From Flintibacter faecis (lineage in GTDB: Bacteria; Bacillota; Clostridia; Oscillospirales; Oscillospiraceae): DNA of 64,000 bases. Under the pieces are notes generated by a model that saw nothing but the letters and a program-made list of their open reading frames with translations, made no database searches and was not told where the DNA came from. The stretch lies in the NCBI RefSeq assembly GCF_014287875.1, contig NZ_JACOPN010000008.1, forward strand, positions 114,990-178,989, written 5' to 3'. Made by a program: the position numbers and the translations under genes. Below are positions 26,367-35,216 of this stretch, piece by piece. The first letter of the stretch is position 1. Every line of letters starts with the position of its first letter.

Positions 26367-27782
26367 ATGGAGAAAGAACTGTTTAACCCAATGGAAATAG
26401 ATGCCATTGGGGAAATGATGAACATCAGCCTTGGCTCCTCGGCAACGGCCGTATCGAATATGCTCGATCACCGTGTGGACATCACGACACCTACGGTTTC
26501 CGTCGTGGCAGTCAAGGATTTCACCATCGGCAAGCTCGAACCCGCGATGGGCGTGGAGATCAAGTATGTAGAGGGGCTTGAGGGCAGCAACATCATGCTG
26601 CTGCGCAAGAGCGACATCAAGGTCATCGTTGATATCCTTATGGGCACCGAGACGCCGGAGGAAGAGTTTGAGCTTGATGATCTGACCATCAGCGCCGTGT
26701 GCGAGGTGATGAATCAGATGATGGGCGCGGCGGCGACCGCCCTGTCGGACTTCCTCGGCTATCCGGTCAATATCTCCACGCCCGAGCCCTTCGAGCTGGA
26801 GGATCTTGATGAATTCAAGAGGACGCATCTGCCGCAGGGTGTGGAAGATGTTGTGGTCGTGCGCTTCGCGCTCAAGATCGAGAACGCCCTTGAGAGCGAG
26901 TTTATGAACGTGATGAGCGTATCGCTTGCCAAGGAGCTGCTGCACGGACTGGGCCTGGGAGACGAGGACGAGGAGGAAGCGCCCCCCCCGCCGGCTCCCG
27001 AACCCGCGCCTGCCCCCGCGCCCGACGAGGGCAGCGGCGGCGGACGGAAGCTCTCACAGGCGGAGATCGAGGCGCTGATGGCGGGGAACGCGGGCGGTGG
27101 AGACGCCGCACCCGCTCCCGCACCGGAGCCCGCACCCGCTGCGGAAAGCGGCGGCGGCAGACAGCTTTCACAGGCGGAGATCGAAGCGCTGATGGCGGGA
27201 AACGCCGGAGGCGCGCCCGCTGCGGAGCCGGCTCCTGCCCCTGCTGCCGCACCGGCTCCGGCCGCCGCGCCGCAGCCGCAGGCACAGCCTGCCGCGGCGG
27301 CGATGCCGCAGCAGCCTCCCGTGGCGGCGCCCACGCCGGAGGGGATGCCAGCAGGCGGCTATATGGGGTATCCACCGCCCATGTATTATCCCAATTACCC
27401 CTATCCCTACGGCTATCCGCCACAGGGGATGCCTACGCCGCCTGAGCCGAAGGTCATCAATACCAAGCCCGTGTCGCTGCAGGAGATGGACCCTGTCAAT
27501 GCTCTGGGTAAGGAGCAGGCACAGAACCTCGAACTTATTTTGGGCGTGCCGCTGCAGGTGACGGTCGAGATCGGCCGCACGCAGCGCAAGGTACAGGAGA
27601 TCCTTGAGTTCTCCAAGGGTTCGCTGCTGGTGCTGGACAAGCTGGCAGGCGATCAGGTGGATCTGTTCGTCAACGGCAAGTGCATTGCCAAGGGCGATGT
27701 GGTGGTCATCGACGATAACTTCGGTGTCCGCATTACCGAGATCGTGCAAAAGCCTGGTCTGGAGGAACAGACCGGCGAGTGA
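26367..27782 (+). CDS. fliY: Switch phosphatase FliY with duplicated CheY-docking-like motif in the linker
   Basis: About 471 residues, longer than typical FliY (about 380). It begins directly with the CheC-type phosphatase domain (1-200), whose two ExxN sites are intact (E16/N19 and E113/N116). A long Pro/Ala-rich linker (about 205-375) carries two copies of GGGR-LSQAEIEALMAGNAGG at about 225-244 and 263-282, matching the LSQSQIDALL peptide of FliM. The end (about 385-468) is a FliN SPOA domain. The usual N-terminal docking peptide is absent and seems moved into the linker. A C8 run (26982-26989) lies at the start of the linker. ATG 26367 follows AAAGGAG by 11 bases. Confidence 0.93.
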   Translation: MEKELFNPMEIDAIGEMMNISLGSSATAVSNMLDHRVDITTPTVSVVAVKDFTIGKLEPAMGVEIKYVEGLEGSNIMLLRKSDIKVIVDILMGTETPEEEFELDDLTISAVCEVMNQMMGAAATALSDFLGYPVNISTPEPFELEDLDEFKRTHLPQGVEDVVVVRFALKIENALESEFMNVMSVSLAKELLHGLGLGDEDEEEAPPPPAPEPAPAPAPDEGSGGGRKLSQAEIEALMAGNAGGGDAAPAPAPEPAPAAESGGGRQLSQAEIEALMAGNAGGAPAAEPAPAPAAAPAPAAAPQPQAQPAAAAMPQQPPVAAPTPEGMPAGGYMGYPPPMYYPNYPYPYGYPPQGMPTPPEPKVINTKPVSLQEMDPVNALGKEQAQNLELILGVPLQVTVEIGRTQRKVQEILEFSKGSLLVLDKLAGDQVDLFVNGKCIAKGDVVVIDDNFGVRITEIVQKPGLEEQTGE

Positions 27783-27868
27783 TCCACAGGCTCTCCCAGC
27801 GAGAGACGGATCCATAAATGAAAAAACTGCAATCATCAATAACAGTATGAAAAGGATGGAAAACGATT

Positions 27869-28234
27869 ATGGCTAAGAAGATTTTACTGGTTGACGACGC
27901 CGCGTTCATGCGAAAGATGCTCAAGGATACCCTGAGTAAAAACGGCTACACCGATCTTTATGAGGCGGTGGACGGTGCCGATGCCGTAGAGAAGTACGAC
28001 GAGCTGAAGCCCGATCTGGTCATCATGGACATCACCATGCCCAACATGGACGGGCTGGAGGCCCTCAAGGCCATCCGCGGCAAGGACGGCAGCGCCAATG
28101 TGGTCATGTGCTCCGCCATGGGTCAGGAGAGCATGGTCATGGACGCGGTGCGCTCCGGTGCCAAGGACTTCATCGTCAAGCCCTTTAAGCCCGACCGCGT
28201 GCTCAAGACCGTCACCACGATCCTCGGCGGTTAA
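27869..28234 (+). CDS. cheY: Chemotaxis response regulator CheY
   Basis: A 121-residue single receiver domain. Acid pocket D9-D10 (LLVDDAAFMRKML), phospho-acceptor Asp54 (LVIMDITMPNMDG), switch residues in VVMCSAMGQ and the conserved Lys in FIVKPFKP. Phosphorylated by CheA, it binds the FliM and possibly FliY docking peptides. In Gram-positive systems of this type CheY-P usually promotes smooth swimming; that is not visible here. It lies between fliY and fliO as in Bacillus. Confidence 0.96.
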   Translation: MAKKILLVDDAAFMRKMLKDTLSKNGYTDLYEAVDGADAVEKYDELKPDLVIMDITMPNMDGLEALKAIRGKDGSANVVMCSAMGQESMVMDAVRSGAKDFIVKPFKPDRVLKTVTTILGG

Positions 28235-28240
28235 GCAAGG

Positions 28241-28633
28241 ATGCCGGGAGAAGAGATCCTCTCCGTGCTGTGGGTGCTGGTGTGCACCGTGGCGGTGCTG
28301 GCGCTGTGCTACTATGTGACGCGGCGGCTCAACTGTCTGCCGGCGTTCAGCCGCTATGCCGGGGGGATTCCCCGTGAGGGGCGGCTTGAGGTGCTATCCC
28401 GCGTCCTGCTGGGCAAGGACCAATCCTTAGTGGTGGCCGCGGTGGGAAAGCGCTGCTTTCTTCTCGGCTGCGCGGCGGGGAGCGTTTCCCTGCTGACGGA
28501 GCTGACGGAGGAGGAAGCGGCGGCGTGGATGACACGCCGGGAGGAGAAGAGCTCCACAGAGCAAAGGCCCTTTCGGGACGCTATGAGCGAGCTTTTAAAG
28601 CAGAAGGTACAGAGGGGAGAGCATCGTGACTGA
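28241..28633 (+). CDS. fliO: Flagellar export protein FliO/FliZ
   Basis: A 130-residue membrane protein with one N-terminal helix (LSVLWVLVCTVAVLALCYYV) and a short cytoplasmic beta domain (GRLEVLSRVLLGKDQSLVVA, GKRCFLLGCAAGSVSLL), the pattern of FliO/FliZ, which helps FliP assemble in the export gate. Its position between cheY and fliP supports this. It overlaps fliP by 8 bases. The sequence of this family is poorly conserved. Confidence 0.88.
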   Translation: MPGEEILSVLWVLVCTVAVLALCYYVTRRLNCLPAFSRYAGGIPREGRLEVLSRVLLGKDQSLVVAAVGKRCFLLGCAAGSVSLLTELTEEEAAAWMTRREEKSSTEQRPFRDAMSELLKQKVQRGEHRD

Positions 28634-29297
28634 AAGTCTGATCAATGTCAACGGCGAAAATGTGCAGGCGCTGGAGATCTTATTCCTCACCACCATGATC
28701 ACCCTCCTGCCCTCGCTGCTGGTGATGATGACCTCCTTTACCCGCTACATCATCTCCTTTTCCTTTCTCCGCTCCGCCATCGGCACCCAGCAGACCCCGC
28801 CCAACATGGTTTTGGTGGGCATGGCGCTGTTTCTGACGCTGTTTACCATGGCACCTGTGGTGACACAGATCCAAACGGAGGCCTACGAGCCGTATAAGCA
28901 GGAGGAGATCTCGCAGGAGGAATTTCTGGACCGGGCGCAGGTTCCCCTCAAGGAATTCATGCTCCGCAACACGAAAACCAGTACGCTGAATATGTTCTGC
29001 GATCTGGCGAAGGTGGAGCTGCCGGAGAATGTGAACATGAAGGAGGCCGTGAAGCTGCCCTTGCGGGTGGTGGTGCCCTCGTTTATGACCTGCGAGCTGC
29101 AACGGGCCTTTGAGATCGGTCTGCTGCTCTACATTCCCTTCATGCTGATCGACATTGTGGTATCCTCCACGCTGATGTCGATGGGTATGATCATGCTGCC
29201 GCCGTCGATGATCTCCATGCCATTCAAGCTGCTGCTGTTCGTCACGGTAAACGGCTGGGAACTGCTGTTTTCCAGCCTTGTGCAGAGCTTCAAGTGA
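28626..29297 (+). CDS. fliP: Flagellar export gate protein FliP
   Basis: A 223-residue polytopic membrane protein that forms the export-gate core with FliQ and FliR. The signatures MMTSFTRYIISFSFLRSAIG, TQQTPPNMVLVGMALFLTLF and MSMGMIMLPPSMISMPFKLL are intact. Translation starts at GTG 28626 within the end of fliO. It has no cleavable signal peptide, as in Bacillus FliP. Confidence 0.96.
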   Translation: MTESLINVNGENVQALEILFLTTMITLLPSLLVMMTSFTRYIISFSFLRSAIGTQQTPPNMVLVGMALFLTLFTMAPVVTQIQTEAYEPYKQEEISQEEFLDRAQVPLKEFMLRNTKTSTLNMFCDLAKVELPENVNMKEAVKLPLRVVVPSFMTCELQRAFEIGLLLYIPFMLIDIVVSSTLMSMGMIMLPPSMISMPFKLLLFVTVNGWELLFSSLVQSFK

Positions 29298-29314
29298 CAG
29301 GGGGGCTGTGAGAA

Positions 29315-29575
29315 ATGGACACAACGACTGTGATCGACGTTCTGCGGGAGGCGGTAAGCGTTGCGCTGGAGCTGGGCGGCCCCATGCTGATCTTAAGTAT
29401 GCTGGTGGGCGTGGTGATCGCCATTTTTCAGGCGGTCACCCAGATCCACGAGCAGACGATCTCCTTTATGCTCAAGCTGATCGTGGTCATCCTGGTCCTG
29501 CTCATCGGCGGGTCGTGGATGCTGACGACCTTGCAGGATTACACAAAAGAGATCTTCGCGCTGATCGCGGCGTAA
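29315..29575 (+). CDS. fliQ: Flagellar export gate protein FliQ
   Basis: An 86-residue two-helix membrane protein (VIDVLREAVSVALELGGPML, ILSMLVGVVIAIFQAVTQIH, EQTISFMLKLIVVILVLLIG). It builds the export gate with FliP and FliR. AGGGGGGCTGTG precedes the start, and fliR follows after 12 bases. Normal length. Confidence 0.95.
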   Translation: MDTTTVIDVLREAVSVALELGGPMLILSMLVGVVIAIFQAVTQIHEQTISFMLKLIVVILVLLIGGSWMLTTLQDYTKEIFALIAA

Positions 29576-29587
29576 CGGAGAGCGGCT

Positions 29588-30352
29588 ATGATCGATTGGC
29601 AGGCTTTGACGCTTTTCCTCTATATCACGGCCCGCATGAGCGGTTTCGTGCTGTTCGACCCCATTTTCGGCCGGCGCAGCATCCCGGGCATCTTCCGGGC
29701 GGGTCTGGCGCTGGTGCTGGCGGTTTTTGTCTTTGAAATGAGCGGACAGCGCGCCCCCGTCCCGGTGGGGACGGCGGAGCTGGCCGTGCGGCTGCTGCTG
29801 GAGCTGTCGGTGGGGTTCCTGCTGGGCATGGCGGTGAGCTGCTTTCTCTACATCCCGCAGCTGGCGGGCCTTGTGGTGGATACCCAGATGGGTATGACCA
29901 TGAACCAGATCTACGACGCGGGGGCCCAGGCCAACCTGTCGGTGACGGGCGGCGTGCTGAACGTGCTGCTGCTGCTGCTCTTTTTCGCGGGAAATGGCCA
30001 CCATACGCTGCTGCGGATCGTGATGACCTCCGGCGAGGTGGTTCCCTTCGGGGAGGCCGCGTTGAGCAGCGCCGCGGCCAACGCCATGCTGTCCCTGTTC
30101 GTGGAATGTACGGTGCTGGGGATCAAGCTGTGTATGCCGATTCTTGCCGCCGAGCTGCTGGGGCAGGTGGGCATGGGCGTTTTGATGAAGGCTATCCCGC
30201 AGATCAACGTTTTTTCCATCAACATCGAATTGAAGGTGCTGATCGGACTGATTTTACTGCTGTTGCTGATCTCCCCGTTCAGCGAGTTTCTGCTGCAAGC
30301 GGAGCTGACCATGTTTGACCGCCTGCGGGAGCTTCTAGCACTGACCGTGTAA
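29588..30352 (+). CDS. fliR: Flagellar export gate protein FliR
   Basis: A 254-residue protein with about six membrane segments and FliR signatures (LFLYITARMSGFVLFDPIFG, IPGIFRAGLALVLAVFVFEM, GLVVDTQMGMTMNQIYDAGA). It closes the FliP5-FliQ4-FliR1 gate complex. Separate from flhB here; some clostridia have a fused fliR-flhB. Normal length. Confidence 0.95.
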   Translation: MIDWQALTLFLYITARMSGFVLFDPIFGRRSIPGIFRAGLALVLAVFVFEMSGQRAPVPVGTAELAVRLLLELSVGFLLGMAVSCFLYIPQLAGLVVDTQMGMTMNQIYDAGAQANLSVTGGVLNVLLLLLFFAGNGHHTLLRIVMTSGEVVPFGEAALSSAAANAMLSLFVECTVLGIKLCMPILAAELLGQVGMGVLMKAIPQINVFSINIELKVLIGLILLLLLISPFSEFLLQAELTMFDRLRELLALTV

Positions 30353-30391
30353 TACGCCGCGCCTCGCGGCTGCCAAAAGGGGGGATGAAGC

Positions 30392-31453
30392 GTGGCGGAC
30401 GGATCGAAAACCGAAAAAGCAACCCCAAAAAAGCGACGGGACGAGCGAAAGAAGGGTAACGTTTTCCTCAGTCAGGACGCTGTTTCCGTAGCGACGCTGC
30501 TGACCTCCGCCTGTTTGCTCATCGCCATGGCGGACGGCATCGCGGCGCGGCTTGGGGAGTTCATCGTATTTTGCGTCCGCTCCTGCGCGCGTCCAGTCGG
30601 CACAGCCGCCGACGCGTGGATGGAGATCGGACGGCAGGCCGGCGTTGTGCTGGTGAAAACAGCCCTTCCGCTGCTGGCGGTGACGGCGCTGTGCGCCATC
30701 GCCGTGACCTTCGCCCAGACAAGGCTCCTTGTCAGCGGTGAGCTGCTCAAGCCGAAATTCAGCCGCATCAACCCCCTTCAGGGCGTCAAGCGGCTCTTTT
30801 CCCTCAAGAGCGTGGTGGACGCGTTCAAGGGGATCCTCAAGATCACGCTGCTGATGATCATTATCTTCAGCTGTCTGTGTGATCGGTTTCTGGAAAGCTC
30901 CAAGTATCTCTACACAGACCTTGATATGGCCAGCCGCCACATTTTTGAGAGCGGAAAGAACATGGTGCTGTGTATCGTGCTGGCCTTCGCCGTGGTGGCC
31001 GCGCTGGACTACTTCTACCAGTGGTGGGACTACGAGCGTCAGCTGCGCATGAGCAAGCAGGAGATCAAGGAGGAATACAAGCAGACTGAGGGCGACCCTC
31101 AGATCAAGGGCAAGATCAAGGAGAACCAGCGGAAGATGGCACAGCGGCGCATGATGCAGCAGGTGCCCAAGGCCGACGTGGTCATCCGAAACCCGACCCA
31201 CTTCGCCGTAGCCCTGCGCTACGACCCCGACCGCGACAACGCGCCCATCGTTCTGGCCAAGGGGCAGGACGAGCTGGCGCTGCGGATCGTCCGGGTGGCG
31301 GAGGAAAACAAGGTGGAGGTCGTAGAGAACGTGCCGCTGGCCCGGGCGCTCTACGCCCAGGCGGAACTGGATCGGGAGATCCCGCCGGAGTTGTACGGCG
31401 CGGTGGCGGAGGTTCTCGTCTACATTTTCAAATTGTCAAAAAAGCAGCTTTGA
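30392..31453 (+). CDS. flhB: Export specificity switch protein FlhB
   Basis: A 353-residue protein: a basic N-terminal tail (SKTEKATPKKRRDERKKGNV), four membrane segments and the cytoplasmic domain with the self-cleaving NPTH at about residues 267-270 (VVIRNPTHFAVALRYD). Cleavage there changes export from rod/hook to filament substrates under FliK control. GTG start at 30392 after AAGGGGGGATGAA. A second stand-alone C-domain lies at 985-1293. Confidence 0.96.
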   Translation: MADGSKTEKATPKKRRDERKKGNVFLSQDAVSVATLLTSACLLIAMADGIAARLGEFIVFCVRSCARPVGTAADAWMEIGRQAGVVLVKTALPLLAVTALCAIAVTFAQTRLLVSGELLKPKFSRINPLQGVKRLFSLKSVVDAFKGILKITLLMIIIFSCLCDRFLESSKYLYTDLDMASRHIFESGKNMVLCIVLAFAVVAALDYFYQWWDYERQLRMSKQEIKEEYKQTEGDPQIKGKIKENQRKMAQRRMMQQVPKADVVIRNPTHFAVALRYDPDRDNAPIVLAKGQDELALRIVRVAEENKVEVVENVPLARALYAQAELDREIPPELYGAVAEVLVYIFKLSKKQL

Positions 31454-31512
31454 GCCGCCTGTGACGGCGGCCCGGAGCGTTCAGGATACAGAGCGGAGAA
31501 GGAGAAACAGGC

Positions 31513-33612
31513 GTGAAGAAGGTTTTCGGCAAGGCCATCGACAATGCAATATCGCTGGGCGTTGTGATCATCGTCCTCTTTCTCATTATCCCCATCAGGA
31601 CGGAACTGCTGGACTTCCTGCTCATCATCAACATCGGCCTTTCCATCATGATCCTGATGATCACGATGAACATTTCCGAAACGCTGGAGTTTTCCATTTT
31701 CCCTTCGCTTTTGTTGGTCACGACGTTGTTCCGGCTGGGTCTGAACGTATCGAGTACCCGGGCGATCCTCTACAAGGGCTACGCCGGTGAGGTCATTCAG
31801 AACTTCGGCAACCTCATCACCGGCGGCAACATCGTCGTCGGCGTGGTGATCTTCCTCATCATCGTGCTGGTGCAGTTCATCGTCATCACCAAGGGTGCCG
31901 AGCGCGTGGCCGAGGTGGCCGCCCGCTTTACGCTGGACGCCATGCCCGGCAAGCAGATGGCCATTGACGCGGATCTCTCCTCAGGACTGATCGACGAGCA
32001 GACGGCCCGCCTCCGCCGGGGTAAGATCCAGAAAGAGGCCGACTTCTACGGCGCTATGGACGGTGCCACGAAGATCGTCAAGGGCGACGCGGTGATGTCC
32101 CTGCTCATTACGCTCATCAACTTCGTGGGCGGCGTCATCATCGGCATGGTCATGGGCGGGGGAGACTTCTCCACCGTGCTTCAGAAGTATTCCATCGTCA
32201 CCATCGGTGACGGCCTTGTTTCCCAGCTCCCCGCGCTGATGATCTCCACCGCTACGGGCATGATCGTCACCCGCTCCGTCTCCGAGGGGAGCCTCAATAA
32301 GGATGTGGTGGCCCAGTTCAAGGCCCAGCCGAGAGCGATCCTGACCACCGGCATCATCCTCATTTTCCTCGCGCTGATCCCCAACACGCCGCATCTTGCG
32401 CTCTTTATGGGCGGTAGCGTGCTCATCGGCGGCGGCTATCTTATTGAGCGCCACATGAAAAGCGAGGCTGCGGCGGCCGCCGTGGCGGAGGAGCAAAAGC
32501 CTGCCGAGGAGACCGCGCCGAACGAAAGCGATTACTACAAGGACATCAACAATGTGTACTCTCTCCTAACGGTCGAACCGATCGAAATGGAGTTTGGATA
32601 CAGCCTCATTCCGCTGGTGGACGAGAACCGCGGCGGCAAGCTGATCAATCGCATCGTCATTTTCCGCCGCCAGTACGCGCAGGATATGGGCTTCGTCATC
32701 CCGTCCATCCGCCTGCACGATGCGTCCTCTCTGGGGACAAATCAGTATGTGATCCGCATTCGCGGAGAGGAGGTCGCCCGCGGCGAGATCCTTGTGGACT
32801 ATTACCTTGCGCTGGAGCCCAGCAACCCGCTGGGTGAGATCGACGGCATCGAGACCGTGGAGCCGGCCTATGGCATCCCCTCCCGCTGGATTTTGCCGGA
32901 AAACAAGGAAATGGCGGAGATCTACGGCTACAATGTCATCGACCCTCTGTCGGTGATGCTGACGCATCTCTCCGAAACCGTCAAGCGCTACGCTTACGAG
33001 CTGCTCAACCGCGCCGAGACCATGCGGCTGGTGGAGAACCTCAAGCGCACCTCCCCTGAACTGGTGGAGGAGGTGGTGCCAAACGTGGTCAGCTACGCTA
33101 CGCTGGAAAAGGTGCTGCGAAGCCTTCTGAAGGAGGGAGTCCCCATTCGGGACCTTGGCATCATCCTCGAAACGCTGGCCGACGCGCTTGGCCAGAACCG
33201 GGACATCGACGCCGCTACCGAGCAGGTGCGCGGGGCGCTGGCCCGAACCATCACCCGTCGTTTCTGCGAGGACGGACAGCTTCGTGTCGTCACGCTGGAC
33301 GCGGAGGTGGAGCGGAAGATCATCTCGTCCCTCACCCGCAGCGAGCAGGGCGTGTATCTGGCCCTTGGCTCAGACCTGATGCAGCAGATCATCACGCAGG
33401 TCGCGGACTACGTCCGTAAGTTCAACGAGCTTTCCCAGCCCCCCATTCTTCTGGTCAGTCAGGTCATCCGCGGCTATTTCAGCCGCATGATCACGCAGTT
33501 CTATCCCAATGTGTATGTGCTCTCCTTCAATGAGGTTACAAGCTCCGTGCAGATTCAGGCCATCGGCAACATTACGCAGGAGGCACCCGTGCGAAAGGCG
33601 GTAGGGACATGA
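31513..33612 (+). CDS. flhA: Flagellar export gate protein FlhA
   Basis: A 699-residue protein with an eight-helix membrane part (residues 1-310, including the FHIPEP-family stretch VAEVAARFTLDAMPGKQMAI and DADLSSGLIDEQTA) and a large cytoplasmic domain (about 340-690) that docks chaperone-substrate complexes. It starts at GTG 31513 after GGAGAAGGAGA. The stop overlaps sigD as ATGA. No flhF or flhG gene follows, unlike the Bacillus order. Confidence 0.97.
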   Translation: MKKVFGKAIDNAISLGVVIIVLFLIIPIRTELLDFLLIINIGLSIMILMITMNISETLEFSIFPSLLLVTTLFRLGLNVSSTRAILYKGYAGEVIQNFGNLITGGNIVVGVVIFLIIVLVQFIVITKGAERVAEVAARFTLDAMPGKQMAIDADLSSGLIDEQTARLRRGKIQKEADFYGAMDGATKIVKGDAVMSLLITLINFVGGVIIGMVMGGGDFSTVLQKYSIVTIGDGLVSQLPALMISTATGMIVTRSVSEGSLNKDVVAQFKAQPRAILTTGIILIFLALIPNTPHLALFMGGSVLIGGGYLIERHMKSEAAAAAVAEEQKPAEETAPNESDYYKDINNVYSLLTVEPIEMEFGYSLIPLVDENRGGKLINRIVIFRRQYAQDMGFVIPSIRLHDASSLGTNQYVIRIRGEEVARGEILVDYYLALEPSNPLGEIDGIETVEPAYGIPSRWILPENKEMAEIYGYNVIDPLSVMLTHLSETVKRYAYELLNRAETMRLVENLKRTSPELVEEVVPNVVSYATLEKVLRSLLKEGVPIRDLGIILETLADALGQNRDIDAATEQVRGALARTITRRFCEDGQLRVVTLDAEVERKIISSLTRSEQGVYLALGSDLMQQIITQVADYVRKFNELSQPPILLVSQVIRGYFSRMITQFYPNVYVLSFNEVTSSVQIQAIGNITQEAPVRKAVGT

Positions 33613-34445
33613 GCACAGCGGCAGAGCTAAGCGACCTCGGCTTGGGAGAGGACATTCAGAGCCTCAGCACACAGGAGCTTTTGGAGCGTTATAAAAAAGA
33701 TGGGGACGAGGCGCTCAAGTGGGCGATCGTCCTGCGTTACGAGGGACTGATCAAAAGTGTGGCACTGCAGGTCCGCGGCGTTTACAGCGGCTTTGCTCAA
33801 GTGGATGACATCGTCAACGAGGGCATTTTGACGCTGCTCAAGGCCATCGACCGCTTTGATCCTGATAAGGGCGTAAAGTTCGATACATATATTTCCAAGC
33901 GTATCCGCGGCATGGTGGTCGATCTGGCGCGCAAGCAGGACTGGATCCCCCGCAATCTCCGCCAGCGCGCGAAGGAGATCGACAATACGGTGGTCGAACT
34001 GTCCACCGATCTCGGGCGCTACCCGACGGATGACGAGGTCATTGAGCGCATGGGCGTGAGCAGGGAGCGGTATCAAAAGGATATGGCGAGCATCGCGCTG
34101 AGCGACCTGCTCTCGCTGGATATGCTCATGGATGTGCGGGAATCGGACGATTGCCGCATCGAGGTGCCGTCGAGCGACATGAGCACACAGCCGGAGGCCA
34201 CGCTGGAGCGGCAGGAGCTACAAAAAACGCTGGCGGACGGGATCGCCTCACTGCAAAAAAACGAGCAGATCGTTCTCTCGCTCTACTATGAGAAGAATTT
34301 GCACATGAAGGAGATCGCACAGGTCATGAACCTCAGCGGCCCGCGCATCTCGCAGATCCACGCGCGCGCGATCCAAAAGCTGAAAAACCATATGGAGCAG
34401 TATTATCGGGGGGATATCCCCCCTGCCAATAGAAAGAAGGGGTGA
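33609..34445 (+). CDS. sigD: Flagellar sigma factor SigD (sigma-28, FliA/WhiG family)
   Basis: A 278-residue sigma-70 family protein with regions 2 (FAQVDDIVNEGILTLLKAID, RFDPDKGVKFDTYISKRIRG), 3 (WIPRNLRQRAKEIDNTVVEL) and 4 (LQKNEQIVLSLYYEKNLHMK, EIAQVMNLSGPRISQIHARA). It directs late flagellar and chemotaxis promoters; GCCGATAT/GTCGATAA boxes occur before cheA, flgM, fliD, the chemoreceptor and flagellin. Held inactive by FlgM. Overlaps flhA by 4 bases. Confidence 0.96.
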   Translation: MSTAAELSDLGLGEDIQSLSTQELLERYKKDGDEALKWAIVLRYEGLIKSVALQVRGVYSGFAQVDDIVNEGILTLLKAIDRFDPDKGVKFDTYISKRIRGMVVDLARKQDWIPRNLRQRAKEIDNTVVELSTDLGRYPTDDEVIERMGVSRERYQKDMASIALSDLLSLDMLMDVRESDDCRIEVPSSDMSTQPEATLERQELQKTLADGIASLQKNEQIVLSLYYEKNLHMKEIAQVMNLSGPRISQIHARAIQKLKNHMEQYYRGDIPPANRKKG

Positions 34446-34451
34446 GGAGTC

Positions 34452-35198
34452 ATGTTCAAGGGCTTTTACAATCTGACGTCTGCTATGCTGACGCACCAGC
34501 AGAATCTGAATGTTATAGCGAACAATATGATAAATGTTTCCACAGCGGGCTACAAGCAGGATCGATATACGGCCAGCACCTTTGACGAGGTGATGTACAG
34601 CCGCGTGGGCAACAAATACAACAGAGGCGAGGAGATCGGCCGCCAGAGCTACATCCGGGCCGCCAGCGACATTGATACGGATTACACCCAGGGAACGCTT
34701 GAGCCGACGGGACTTCCACTGGATTTTGCCATCAACGGCGACGGCTTCTTTGCCGTGCAGCTTGCAGACGGAACCACTGGCTATACCCGCGAGGGCAATT
34801 TCTCCCTCGACGACGAGGGATACCTCTGTCTGCCCGGCTTCGGACAGGTGCTCGACAGCCAAAACCGGCCCATTCAGCTTGGCACGGACAAGATCACCGG
34901 CGATGAGGCGGGTATCCTCTATTACGGCGGCACGCCCTTGGCCCGACTGGGCGTCTTCTCCTTTGCGGATCTGGAGGCGTTGGAGCGGAACGACCGCGGC
35001 CTGTTTACAGGCGGTCAGCCTACGCTGATGGATACGCCCAAGGTGCTCAACGGCTATGTGGAGCGCTCCAACACGGATATTATCAAGCAAATGACGGAAA
35101 TGATCACCTATCAGCGGGCGCTGCAAAGCGCAGCCCAGACCTCAAAGATGTACGATCAGCTGATGACCAAGGCCACCACGGACATCGGCAGGATGTAA
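34452..35198 (+). CDS. flhO: Rod protein of the FlgF/FlgG family (FlhO-like)
   Basis: A 248-residue distal rod protein with the shared ends: FKGFYNLTSAMLTHQQNLNV and ANNMINVSTAGYKQDRYTAS at the N-terminus, DIIKQMTEMITYQRALQSAA at the C-terminus; the core includes LDFAINGDGFFAVQL. In Bacillus flhO and flhP lie together as the rod pair, which is the pattern here. Assigned to the first of the pair by order; symbols flgF and flgG are also used. Confidence 0.92.
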   Translation: MFKGFYNLTSAMLTHQQNLNVIANNMINVSTAGYKQDRYTASTFDEVMYSRVGNKYNRGEEIGRQSYIRAASDIDTDYTQGTLEPTGLPLDFAINGDGFFAVQLADGTTGYTREGNFSLDDEGYLCLPGFGQVLDSQNRPIQLGTDKITGDEAGILYYGGTPLARLGVFSFADLEALERNDRGLFTGGQPTLMDTPKVLNGYVERSNTDIIKQMTEMITYQRALQSAAQTSKMYDQLMTKATTDIGRM

Positions 35199-35216
35199 GG
35201 GGGAGGGAGAAACAGG

